From Vigna angularis (lineage: Eukaryota; Streptophyta; Magnoliopsida; Fabales; Fabaceae), in assembly GCF_016808095.1 (NCBI RefSeq), contig NC_068977.1, positions 23,833,364-23,897,363 of the forward strand: a DNA stretch of 64,000 nucleotides, written 5' to 3'. Below are positions 33,901 to 46,129 of the stretch, piece after piece. The notes beneath the pieces are model-generated. The model was not told where the DNA came from. It saw only the letters and a list, made by a program, of their open reading frames with translations, and searched no databases. A program made the translations under genes and the position numbers. The number at the start of each line of letters is the position of its first letter. Position 1 is the stretch's first letter.

Positions 33901-36900
33901 AGGAAACTGATACACGAAGAATATCAAATGGGCAGATTCCAAATTCTCAAGTGGATTTAGCAGGTCAACCTAAGAGAATTCTGAAATCTGGGGAAAATGG
34001 ATGCGCAGAAATAAAAGTGATTTCTGAAGCTACTGCTGCCAAGCATAAGAATTATGTGCGGAAAGATAAAGGGGTTACTCCTGAAGTTCCGGCTGATGGG
34101 AAACCTAGGAATAATACTAGCACACAGGGTGGGGTTAAACCTGAAGTTCCAGCCCATGGGAAACCCAGGGATGACACAAGTGCACAGAGTTATAATTTCA
34201 AACGTAAGATCGATGGAGCCAAAACTGGTAAATACATGAAGACAAATGATGGAGCAAGAAGGCCCATGGAATCATCAAAACTTGATACTAATTCTCGGTC
34301 AGCTTCTGTAATATCTCCCATCCAAATTCCTGTATCTGCACCGCACCCATCTGTGACATCTCCTGTGATTACCTCATTACCTGTAGAGGGATCAAGTTTC
34401 AAATTTGTACATCAGCGTATCTTAACTCTTCAAACACAAGTATGGGAAGGTAATGAGATTCCAAATCCTACTGTAGAAACAAGAAATCATCCACATGCGG
34501 CTTCGTCTTCAAATATTAACACCCAACCTAAAGCTTTGTCTTCTGATTCGGCAGCAAAAGTAATAGAATCATCAAAAATGGGATACTGTAAAATTTGTGA
34601 GGTTCATCTACTGCCCCCTTTCAGAACAAAGACTTTAGAAATACATAACAAAGGAAAGAGACATCAAAGAATGTTGAGAGATCAAAGAGAGTTGAAACTA
34701 CAACAGAGATTAGGGAGTTCAAATGGGAAAATTTCAAATTCTCATAAGAATTTGGTAGTTCAATCTAAGACAGTTCAGATAACTGAAATAAAACAGCACA
34801 CGTTAACAAATATGAGTTCTGAGGCTAGTATTTCGGAGCGGAAGAGCAGAAGAGCCAAAACAGGTAAACACATAAAGAAGAGCAATGGGTTAAGAAGACC
34901 CATGGAATCATCAAAAGTCAATATCAATTCCCAATTAAAATCTGTAGAATTTCCTGTACAAAACTCAGTACCAGCATTAGCAGCGCTGCCTGGGCCTGTG
35001 GCATCTCACATAATTGCACCAACACTTTTAGTGGAGTCAAGTCTTGAGCCACAAGTTCAACACATTTCATCATTGAAGGCACCTGTATTAGAGGGCAATG
35101 AGCATTATGAGATTAAATATCGAAATTTAGAAGTGACTGATCAATCACATGCCCCTGCAGATTCTAATATTAAAATCCAAGCTGAAGATATGGGTTCTGA
35201 TTCTGCCACAATGGCAATAGTACCATCAGAAGGGTTTATGACATCTCAGGTATTTGCACCATCCCTGGACGTGGCATCTAATTTTGAACCTCAAACTCAA
35301 CATGTTTTACAGACATCTGTGTTAGGAAGCAAAGAATTTCCAGAGATTGATAATCTCACTTTGAAAACAAATTATCAGCCATCAACAGCAGCAAGATCAA
35401 GTTCTGAACCTCAAATTGAACATGTTGTACATATTGAAACAGAATCTCAGTCATCAGAACGCACAAGTGATTCTGAGAGCCATAATTGTGTTGATGAGAA
35501 AAACAATCAGCTGGTGCCATCAGTTCTAGCAGAGTTCAATTCTCCTTCATGTCATCATGCTATCAGCCACTCTGCGGATGGATGTTCTAATCATGAACAA
35601 AAGATGGATATTATCATGCATCAGTCAGGGACCACTCAGCAGTCTCAGGTTTTCTCTATGTGAAACGTGGTGTTAGTGAACTAAGTTATGAGCATTACTA
35701 TTACTGTAACAAGATGGTTATGCGTGACCTGCCCATTATGATTAATTTAGACTTGTTGAATGATCTGCCCGGGGGGGATAAAATCCTCCATTAGACTTTC
35801 TACAGATCTAATTATACCAAGTATATAAGATTTTGTAAGGTTTAGTGTAACCTTTAGCTGTCACAAGAACATATATTAGAGTGTTCAGATAGTATAAAGT
35901 ACATAACACTTAGAATATTTGTTGTTATCAAAACCTCTGGATGGTTTACCTGTGGTTGGGTTGGGTTTTAAGGATTAGACCTTTTAAGGTTTCAACTCTC
36001 ATCTTCATAAAATGACATAAATTACAATTCTTTTTATCATGTTATTTATGAAGAATATTGATGCACTAGATGTGGCAAGTTTATAACTCTGATTATCATT
36101 TTGAGATAATCTTTTCTGTTAACACAAAAACCAACTAGTTTCTGCTTGCATGCATTTGTTACAGTAATTTGTGGTGAAAGTGTTTCTTTTCAAATTTACA
36201 TTTGCTTTTGTAAAACATCATTGAAGTAAATTCTGTACAAATTTTGTTGCAGTTGGCTGTTTGTCTTAATTGTGGCGATGTAGGCTTTCAAGAGACACTT
36301 GTCTTTTGCAAGAAGTGTCAGGTTTATGCCATTCATAGGTACTTTTATGTCAAAATGTACTTTTAGCAATCTTTATTGTTGTGCTTGACTCGGATGTTGT
36401 GACTTCTGATGTCCCAGAGGGACATTCTTAAATTTTTTGTCAACAGTAAGGAGGGAGTATTCCCATTTTAGGTGCTGAGTCCATAGAATATTGAAGTGAT
36501 GCACATGCATGGTATTTTTATCTTGAACCTGTGTCAAAATGCATGTGGTATATTGTATGATACAATTGTATTAATATCATGAACTTCCTTTCAAGCCCCG
36601 GAAGCTTTTATTTTGTATGTACTTGAAGTTATAGTTTTACGTTCGTAAATACATATATATTGACATTATACTTCTCAACACCCTTTTCAGATATTGTTTA
36701 GATGGGCCTGTGATTTTTACCGCTGATGTTAATTGGTTTTGTGATTGTGAGCCCGAGGTAGTAGATACATCTGCAAAAAATGTCTCTCTAAACTCAGCAA
36801 ATATTTCATCTCAAAATAGCAGTGAGAGAGTAAAGAACAAGCAAGGGCTACAAAATATGGAAGCTAAAACAATGGCACTGTTATCTGACAATAATAGCTT

Positions 36901-37745
36901 GTCTCATCATGGGCTGTCTCAATGCAGTAACAACACTGAAAAGGAAGAGTTTGGGAAAGAGTGTCAACCAGCTCCAAAAGATGAAGCTAATAATACTGAG
37001 GGGTCTATGATTCTGACTGTTCCACATCCTATTGCAGATCCAGTCTGGAGGTAAGAAATTTGTTTTTTACCCTTTTAGAAGCGGATAGTTTTTCTAGCTT
37101 CTATGATGAACCGTTGTCTAAAGTTAAATTTCTGGCCAATAGGGGAAGTCTGCGCCTCTCCTGCCCTAGTATTCATACGGTTCTTGGGCTTTTAGCCCAT
37201 ATGTCCACTTTAGCATGTTCCAAAGTTTTGGAGGAGACAAAACTTTTCCCTGATGTTCTTTGCCCAGACTTGCTCTCAAGAACTGCGGTGTGGCCGAAGT
37301 CCTTCATGAATTGTGGTCCAAATGATGATAGCATTGCTCTTTATTTCTTTCCTGACACTGAAAGGTGATTTTAAAGATAAACTAACATGATCTCATTCTT
37401 CTCTCTTTAATTCAGTATTAACTATTAAATCTGTCATACTTTTACAGTGTTGAGAGGTCCTATGACAAGCTGGTTGATCACATGATGTCCGGTGACCTCG
37501 CCATAAGAGCTGTGGTTGAAAATGCAGATCTTCTAATTTTTCCTTCCGTGTTACTCCCTATCCAATGCCGAAGTGAGTCATTTATATTTCATAGAACTCT
37601 TTTCAATGGCACACTCCAAATTTATTGTTCGTAAAACGAAATTGTATAGTGATTCTATTGAATTTCTTGTTTTACAGGATTTCAAGAAAAATACTACTTG
37701 TGGGGGGTCTTCAGAGCAAAAAAGAACTTCACACAATACAAATGA
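30964..37745 (+). CDS. AIPP2-like protein: two U1-type zinc fingers, PHD finger, AIPP2-like C-terminal domain
   Basis: Seven exons join in frame with GT..AG introns: 30964-30966 (ATG only), 33564-35648, 36253-36338, 36691-37050, 37143-37364, 37448-37572 and 37678-37745, giving 982 residues. Two U1/matrin-type C2H2 fingers lie at residues 84-106 (CKICDVKLSGYKSIEEH..) and 343-368. A PHD finger spans about 700-744 (Cys700, 703, 715, 718, His724, Cys727, 742, 744). The last Cys pair is spaced CxC instead of the usual CX2C. From about residue 842 (DPVWRG..) to FQEKYYLWGVFR runs the conserved C-terminal domain of Arabidopsis AIPP2/PAIPP2. Those proteins act in a nuclear BAH-PHD-CPL2 complex that silences H3K27me3-marked genes. 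That role here is inference; the U1 fingers hint at RNA or DNA binding. The Ser/Thr-rich middle looks disordered. Intron 1 (2.6 kb) contains a MITE and a solo LTR. Confidence 0.87.
31970..32303. mobile_element. MITE of Mutator type in intron 1
   Basis: A 334-bp foldback unit with terminal inverted repeats of roughly 150 bp (GGGTTAACTATGTTTTTAG at the left; the right end reads back as AGGTTAAATATATTTAG). It is flanked by TTAAATATT and TTGAATATT, an 8-of-9 target duplication. It has no coding capacity. Confidence 0.82.
33145..33456. mobile_element. short solo LTR in intron 1
   Basis: A 312-bp unit beginning TGTTAGGAATC and ending CATGTCCTAACA, flanked by a perfect duplication GGTGA (33140-33144, 33457-33461). 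It lies about 107 bp upstream of the exon 2 acceptor. Size and ends fit a solo LTR of a small (TRIM-like) element. Confidence 0.88.
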
Positions 37746-40700
37746 TGCGGTGTGTGGAGAGGTTACCAGTGGGCACTAGCCCTTAACTCTTCAGAAACCG
37801 AGTCTGCCAAAGACTTTGAGGACTTCTGCTAGTTCATGTTCTGTCAATCATTGATTCTCAGTGTCTATACCCATCGATTTATTGATGCGAATTAGTACAT
37901 TTTGATAGTCAGTACCTGTTTCTTTGCTCTGTTTGATAGAACTGGTGTTTTAGATTTTAGTTATTAGCCGTTGGCCCATAACAAAGTTATAAGGGCTATC
38001 TGTATAAGTTTTTCTTAATTTGGTATATAAATGTATATCGATCACATTGAAATCTATGAGGAAGCCACCTTCGGGACGGAATGGTTGGGAAACTTAACTG
38101 ATTAGTAAATGGTAATTAACTTTAATGTCAACTGACTTTGTGGTAAAGTGTAATTGGTTACAATTGGATTGTAATTAGGCCATTGTTAATTAAATGTTAA
38201 TTTTAAAATTTGTAAATATAAGTTTGAGATAAAAAAATGTTAATTTCAAAATTTGTAAATATAAGTTTGAGACAAAGAAACAAGAAATTTATATTTATGG
38301 TAAACACTGTCGACCATAAGTTAACTTCAATATGGGAGTATATTTTTGTAGATATCATTTGTAGTTAAATACAACTTTTGGATCTTTGGACAACTTATTT
38401 GATTTTGGAAGGTTGACATCAATCTTTCATCCCAAAACAATAAATAATAAAAATAATAGAAATAATTTAATTTTAAATAACAAGCATTATTACAATTTGA
38501 AGAAAAATTAAAAAGACGTCTTATATTTATTATCTCATCTATCCATCTCATCTTACATTATTAATATTCACTAATAGCAGACAAACAAAATACAAAAAGT
38601 TATGGCAAAAACTTGTTTCTTCCAGATGCAAAACATTAATAATAAAACTACCATGTGGTTATTTTCTTACAAAATTGTAATCGAGAAATTCGTTAAATAA
38701 TTCAACATTTTGTGACATTGATGAGCTTAAGATTATATTAATTTCAATTTTGAAAATTTTCATTGAGCTTATGCTCTAGTCATATTTAATTAGAGGTGTC
38801 AAGTTTATCATGGTCTATTGATCAATCTTAACCCATCCTTGAAAATTCTCTTTTCGGAGGCTCCTTCAAATGGAGACAAAAAGAAAAAAAAATTCCAATT
38901 TCCAAAGTCTCTCTCAAGTGAGTTATGGTGAGGCTTAAGGTGAGTTTGGTCTTATTACAAAATTTTAATTAACTCTCATAAACAATAACATTTATGTCTA
39001 CATATAAAATTATATATTTTATTATATAGTTTAATATGTTGTCTTTTTATTATATTTAAATCATATTTTTATATTATACTTATTATTATGTTATTAAATA
39101 AAATACATAATATATAATTTAATACAGTTATTGACTATAATTTATTAATTAATTTTATCAATTTCTTAAAGAAGAAAACTTATAGTATTTAATAAAATAG
39201 TACATATATTGTGATAAAATTCTAAACATGACAAAAAAAAGATGGAATCAAAATGTGAGAATATTAGATTAATTTTAATAAAATTTACACTATAGTTTTT
39301 ATAATTACTAAATAATATATATATATATATATATATTATTAAAGAAAAATAAATAATTGATAGAATTTAAGTATAAATTTAAGTCATAGATTAAAAAAAA
39401 CAATATAAAAAAAAAATTTGTAAACTTATTATTCATAAATTCATTATTTTAAACTTTCAAATTGAGATGTCTTATTTAATTTTAATTTAAATCTAGATTA
39501 ATTTTTTGTATAACAAAATTAAATGATTATTTTATATACTTTAAAAATATGTTTAGTCATTTAAGAAAAAATAAATATGTTTAGCGAGTCAATGATTTCA
39601 AGTTAGTGTGTAATTTTCCTACATAAACAAGCAACCAAATATATTGAAATATCTTACAAAATCTATATTAGTCTTATTAAAATGTTTATATATAACTCTT
39701 TGACGAATTAAGAATACTTAGATTTGCAACAAATTAAGAATTGGTTTTATTTTTTCTTGTATTCAAAATGAATATTTTATTCTAAAAAGAAGACCAATAG
39801 GTTGGTCTTGACCCATAAGACTTTTATAGATATTTTGATTCCATGGATTTTTGTAAATATTTTGATCTCATGAGCTTTTTAATTGGAGACTTTTTGGTCT
39901 TATGATTTTTTCTAGTTCCAACTGACTTTTTCTAGTCCCAACTGACGTGTGTTAGGGTCAAACTATATAAGATGTATCAAATTGACAAGTCTATATTTAA
40001 CTATCTATAAGCAATTAATGCATTTGGATCATAATTTTTACTATTGTAGACTTAAGATTTTTTATGGATGATATTAAGTTAGTACACAAAGTTATTCCGA
40101 AAGAAAATAAATCTTTTAAATCAATATATAGATAATCATGAGAAAAGAGAAAAATATGTTTTTGGTTATTGAAGTGTTATATAAAATTGGAAATAGTCTC
40201 TGAAACTTTGATATTGTTTGGAGGAGGATGAAGGTTGGGGGATGTAGATCCTGTTTGTCGTTTGGTTGTTAGTAGTGGGTGGTTTTTTTATTTGCAAGGG
40301 AGGAAAAATGAAGGTTAGTGAAGGTTTTCCTCTATGTTTCTCTATTTCTTATTTGTAAACAATTAAATAACATGTGACGTATCATTTGCTAAGTAGAATA
40401 AATTTTAATGTTCGTAAAAAAAAATCAATACTTTCAAAAGTACAGAATCACACGGTATCAAAATTCCGAATCGAACATTTCCAATTTAATACTTCAAGAA
40501 AGAAAAACATATTTATCAAGAAAAAAAAAACTGAACATAACCACAACAATGTCTCATATTATAATCATACAGTGACATTGACTTCTCTAATCAACAAAAT
40601 ATTAAATTAATTTCAAATGTCTTTAATTGCTCAAAGATTTATTTCATCCAATTGCTTATATTCTCATCAAATTATCAAATTATTATTAATTTCCTATGAA

Positions 40701-41341
40701 AGTGAATTTTTGTTGAAAAGATAAAGTCTACATCTATATCAAGTACAATATTTTTAACAATATTCGTACTAAATATGAAACCTTAACTTCTATACATCTT
40801 AAAAAACAATTTTATTTGATTTATGTTAGTATTAATTCATACATACTTAAATTGTAATTTATTAGTCACCATGTTAATAGAAAATAAAATGTCATACTAA
40901 ATAAGCAAACCAAACGAAAACGTAAAAGTTCTCGATTATAATAACTAAATTCTTTGAGAAATAAATTATAACTTATTTTAATAAAATATATTATTTGTTT
41001 AGTATGTTGTTTCACTCACTGTAAAATCTCAATTAATACATTATTATAAAATTTATACAAACTAATCAGAGTCAGTCTTGAGGACTTCAAATCTAATAAC
41101 TTTAAACCCTTTTAATTTGACTTTTCCAACAAGTATTAGACAAGGATTTTAAGCATATATAATTATCCACTTTTTTTGGGCTGAAATATTTCAAATTTGA
41201 AACAACTTTAATATAATTATGGGTCATAGTAATAAAAATATAGTAGGGTTTTTACCTCTGCCTCGAAGAGTTTTTTCTTGCATCTCCAATCCTTTAAAAA
41301 ATTTCTCAATTGACTTTGATAAAATAAAACAAAAATGATTC
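37746..41341. other. 3' region of the AIPP2-like gene and AT-rich intergenic DNA
   Basis: The 3' UTR probably ends within a few hundred bases. The rest is AT-rich with short (TA)n runs (e.g. 39318-39338) and no convincing gene or element. Two adjacent phrases based on TTTTTCTAGT(T/C)CCAACTGAC occur near 39910-39945. Confidence 0.6.
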
Positions 41342-41387
41342 TTTGACACGGTTAAAGCAAATTACATTCATTTGACACGCGGTGGGC
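41342..41387 (+). repeat. left terminal inverted repeat of the giant element
   Basis: See the element entry. The 18-base core is at 41362-41379. Confidence 0.6.
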
Positions 41388-43183
41388 CCCGAAAACTGTC
41401 AACATCATTAAGGATAGCTTGGTCATTTGACATTATGGGCTGGTGCTGAGTTGGCAGGTAAAAAAGTTAAATGAAACGTTGCGTTTCACTGTGTGGCTTA
41501 GGATCTGTGTGTGGGATTTCAAATTTCGAAACGCTGGAGTTAACTTGCTGGCTTAGGATCGTGTGTGGGATTTCAAATTTCGAAATTTCGAGCTAGGGTT
41601 AGGATTGAGAGAGAACGAGAGATAACGAGAGAACCAGAGAGATCGAGGGAGAAAACACAAACCCTACTCCATTGCTGCCACCGGAGGCTGGACGTGATAG
41701 GAAAAGTTTGTACCAGCGAAGGTGTAGCCGAAGGCAAAGTTCGTACCGGACGTCATCGATGTGGAGCGCGGAAGGTTTGTCCCCTTTCTTATTTCTCCCC
41801 TTTGTACCGTTTGAATAATATAAAGTATGATACTGTTGTTCCTTTGTTCTTTTCTCAGAATTTGTCTATCTTTGTATTTATTTTTGGTATTTTATCGGAA
41901 ACCCTAGACTAAAGGGGGAAATGTCGTGAGAGATAAAATTCTGGATTGGGCAAACCTGTAGGATTATTTACTGTCCTTAGTGTTTTTGGGCTTGGTTTGC
42001 TTATTTGCAAAAGGGAATATTGCAATAAATGGATAAAGTGTGAGATGATTACAAGAAATGGAAAAAGGGTAGTGTCGATGGAGAGCTAGAGAGTGAAAAA
42101 GTTCCACGAAATCAGAGGGAATAGTGATTGGAATAGTTTGCAAAATGGCACCCACCCAGCACGGTTATTCTGCTCAGCAGCAGCACGAAATGCAACGCAA
42201 ACGTTTCTAACTGTCTTCGCGCCAATGCTGGAGCTACTTCCCATGAACTGATTGAAATGATTCCCCTTTTTGTTATAGTCCGAAAACTCCCTGTCCATGC
42301 TGCATTGGCTCCCTCTGTGTTCCTTCATTATTATCTGTCTGATGATAATTTTTTTGCGTTAGAAAAAGGGAAATATTGTCATGAGAGTTGAACATCAGTT
42401 TAAGGTGTCCTGAATTTTTCATACATTTGCTTGTGGCACCATTTTATTTTTAATTTATGTATTGTATATGTTATTTACCTGCATCCACTGTTTTTTACTC
42501 AGTGATAAATTTGCTTTGGAATCCATCACATATATTTTATTTCTATCACTACTAGGTTGCCCTTTCTTGGTCAGTTGTATTAGCATTTTGCATTGTGCCC
42601 TGTTTGCCCCTAGATATATTGCGTGATTATGTTGTTTGTGGTTTGTATATGGTGTTTGGCCACTGTTATTTATAACTCCTTGGATTTTATGTAGAGAATA
42701 GTTTCATCTAATTTATGAATTTAAATATAGATTATTCTTTCATAGAGCTAAGTGCTTGATTAACACCAAAAGTTTCTTTCTCCATTTTTTCTGTTTCTAG
42801 TGTCCTTGTGGAATTAGCTCTTACGAAATTAATTGTTTTGCATGTATTACCCTATGACAATTGATGCAGGAGTTAGATTTTACAAATGTTCGTGAACTTG
42901 AAGATTGCATGATTACCGTATGACAAATGTATGTATTCCCTTCCACAGAGTATTTAATGCTATCTTTGTCTATCCACACAATCATTATTACCACTATTTT
43001 ATTTTTTATCTTGTCTTTTTGTAGAATGTTTGATATAATTAGGTTAATAAATTGGTAGGTTGAAACGATATTTGATGAATGACATACATGATTTTTAATT
43101 TTCTATCTTTTATGGCTTGAAGTCTAACTTGTTTATTTTATGGACATTCAGTACAAACCATAGAGATAGTTGGAAGAGTCATT
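41388..43183 (+). other. probable 5' leader with introns of the DUF1985-like gene
   Basis: A partial tandem duplication of about 55 bp (GGCTTAGGATC..GTGTGTGGGATTTCAAATTTCG) lies at 41498-41580. A purine-rich leader with possible splice sites follows (donor near 41777, acceptor near 42870). No coding exon is seen before 43184. Confidence 0.45.
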
Positions 43184-44838
43184 ATGGAGAAACAGGTTTG
43201 AATACACATGATGATTTATTATGTTTTTAAAATTAATTTGGTGAAATGCTTTGTCTGACTTATTCAATTGTATACTTTGATGTATAGGTTTATGTACGGC
43301 ATTCATGCAGGACAAAATACTTGGCACATGTGAACACATTATTAACAGATGTGCAAAAGACATTGATACAAACAACTCCTTTTGCATGGCTATTGTCCAT
43401 TGATGTGGATGCCAAAATGAGTAGGACACTACTTTTAGAATTGTGTAGTAGATGGTCAGAGAGGAGGGGCGGGTTTGAAGTTAGGTCTGTCTTTATTCCA
43501 TTCACCAAGTTAGACCTTTGTTTAGGTTTAGGGGTTAGGGTTAATGGAGAGATGTTTAAGTTGTTTAAAGACGAAGTTGATTGTCATACTAGGAGATTGT
43601 TTGACACAATTGATGTAAGTGTTCATAATGTTTATGAAGAAATTCAAAAGCATATAAAAGGGGATGAAGTAAGTGATGTTTGTAGATTATATTTATTGTT
43701 AGGGTTGAGTGAGTTTTTCTTCCCAAATAGAGGTGGAAAAGTTCCCTTAGGTTTATTTGAATTATTAGATGATTTATCCTGTATTGGAAAATATAACTGG
43801 GGGCGTGTTATTTATGAGTATTTGGTTTCTAGTTTGTGTGATGTTGCACTGTGTGTGGGAAAGAGACAAAACAGATCACACTGTCATGTGGTTGGTTGTG
43901 TATTTGCATTACAGGTATATTTTGATGTTAGTTACAGAAGTTATTGTGTTATAACTTACAATTGTTACTTTTCTGAAATTGAAGTTTGTATGTAACAGAT
44001 CTGGGCAATGGAACATGTTTTGTACGGTCAGAAGAAGTTGGCTAAAACAAATAGTTGTTTACCTAGAATCCTTCATTGGATACATGTTAAAGTTGGTGAA
44101 GCAGAAATTGAGAAAGCCTTTCTGTGTAATGAAGTGAGATTAAATTAATATGTGTTATACCAATTGGATGTTTTTTAATTTGTATTGATTTTAATATGTT
44201 TATTGTGGTTATTTTGTTTTGTATAGGTGATTACCGAGATATATGTAAGCAATGAAGAGATGTGTACTGAAATAGTCAAAGAAGGCTTAGATGGTCATCA
44301 CAATGCTGGATTGAAGGAGAACTTGCAAAGGCGATCTATGGCTGATATTGTGGCAGAAAATGAAGCTTTGGTTGCTATCATTGTTGACCAAGAGGCATCC
44401 ATTGGCAAGCTGGAGAAAATGGTTGACAACCTGGCAATGGTTGTTGCACAAAAGCGGCAACAATTTGATGATGTTACGAATTCAAATTCGAATAAAAAGT
44501 GTGACATGTTAGTTCATGAATTTGGGACAAGTAGTTCACAGGAACATTATGAGGTAGAAGTATCATCTATTGGGAAGTCAAATTCAAAGAAAGAGTCAGA
44601 GATTGAAGGTGATCGTGTGGATAAGTCCAATTCTGAGAATGTTTTTGATGTTACACCTGCTGTTGGAAAAAGTTTCATTGAAAATGATGGTGATGTTTTA
44701 GGTCATGCAGAGATGGATACTGAAAAATCTGACATCTACACGCGTTTAAAAGCTCAACCTAGGAAGTGTGTTAGAAGTGTTCTTCTGAAAACCCCTTGGA
44801 CAAGATTAGATAGGAAAAATCATAGGCGCATTGTATAG
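43184..44838 (+). CDS. DUF1985-like (mobile-domain-like) protein of the giant element, without protease
   Basis: Four exons join in frame: 43184-43195 (MEKQ), 43288-43914, 43999-44133 and 44227-44838, encoding 461 residues. The first about 255 residues match the N-terminal half of the minus-strand Ulp1 gene at 54214-57087. TPFAWLL/TPFKWLV, ELCSRW/ELISRW, RLYLLLG/RLYILLG, YNWG and ILHWIHVK/FLHWVVIK are shared, and the intron positions are the same. This module accompanies Ulp1 proteases in plant transposons (DUF1985 group; assignment from memory). After residue 260 the protein continues with a probable coiled coil (about 290-340, AENEALVAIIVDQEASIG) and a Ser/Asn/Glu-rich tail ending in basic residues. 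It never reaches a Ulp1 domain. Function is unknown; it may assist transposition. Confidence 0.7.
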
Positions 44839-46129
44839 TTTATGAAGTTGTTTATTTTACAATATTAGGTTGGAATGATAAATATTGTTACCAAACTGAA
44901 ATGTCATTTTGAATTATGTTAACTTTGTATTTTTTGATGAATAGAGGTTGAATATATGAAGCATTTGTAATTGTTATTGAGATGTTATTTTCCCTGGTTG
45001 ATTGAATTTGATTTGGGAATACGTAACTTTTTCTGTTGTTTTTGTTGATAAGGGCAATTGAATTAACCATGTGCTTCATTAGAGATAAGTAATAACTCAA
45101 ACAGTTTTGTAGTCAATACTGTAGATTTTTTGCTGCAGTAAGTGGTTATTTGTTTGAAAATTTGTGGTTGGTTGTAACAGATATTGCGTACAAGAATAAA
45201 ATGATATCACTGATTTCAAGTGCTTTGATAGCAACACTTGACTAAGAAGTTAATGTGGTTCCCAATATTTTGGTACCAGGAATGGTATTATGCAGAATAA
45301 TAATTTGGTCATTTTAAATGGTCAGCCTTTTTGCAGCAGTTAGTGGTTATTTGATTGAAAACTTGTGGTTGGTCCTCACACATATTTGGTTCAACAATAA
45401 ATTGATCAACCTCATTTCAGTGCGTTTGATATTAAGGTTTGATTAAGTAGTTAATGTGCATCGCGTGATATGGTCAAATGGAGTGGTATTTGGCAGAATA
45501 GTTATTTGATCATTTTAACTGGTTTGATTATTTGGTTCAGTAAGTGGTTATTGACGTACAATTTTCTGGTTAGTTGTCTCAGACATTTTGTACAAAAGCA
45601 GAATACTGGAAATCGATATCACTAGCAAAGTATAAATAGAACATTTGTGTCCAATGATTGTAAATATGTTGTTCACCACATATTTCAAATGACATCACCA
45701 AAAAAATGTAACAACATACATGTCAGGAATTGAATCCTAAATGTGAATATTGTATTTCAAAATACATTGTCAATATTAGTTGTGGACGACTGTGTGTTTT
45801 GCATGTCATTGTGTAATGATGTCAGCAGTGACATGAACCTAGTGGATTGCACACCTGATACCTGCATGACAGAACAAGAGTATAAAATGCCATCTAAATA
45901 TATGCAGGACTTACTAAATGTGAAATCAATAAATTATAAAATCAGAATTGAATCTTACCGGTCCAATTGAGTTGGATGTTGTGTAATGTGTGTTGACTGT
46001 GACATCACTGTTGTTTCTCAATGTTGTATATGGTACGTCCGTCATTGTTTCCTTTATGAGTAGTCGATATGAAGTTAGTTTAACTTGCATTAGTTTGGAA
46101 ATTTTTACATAACGAAATGATTATTGCAA
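44839..46129. repeat. about 200-bp degenerate repeats with the GCAGTAAGTGGTTATTTG motif
   Basis: Three head-to-tail units begin near 45135, 45336 and 45536 with G(C)AGTAAGTGGTTATTTG or close variants. Phrases such as TTGTGGTTGGTTGT and GCAGAATA.TTATTTG follow in the same order. There is no gene in this stretch. Confidence 0.7.
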
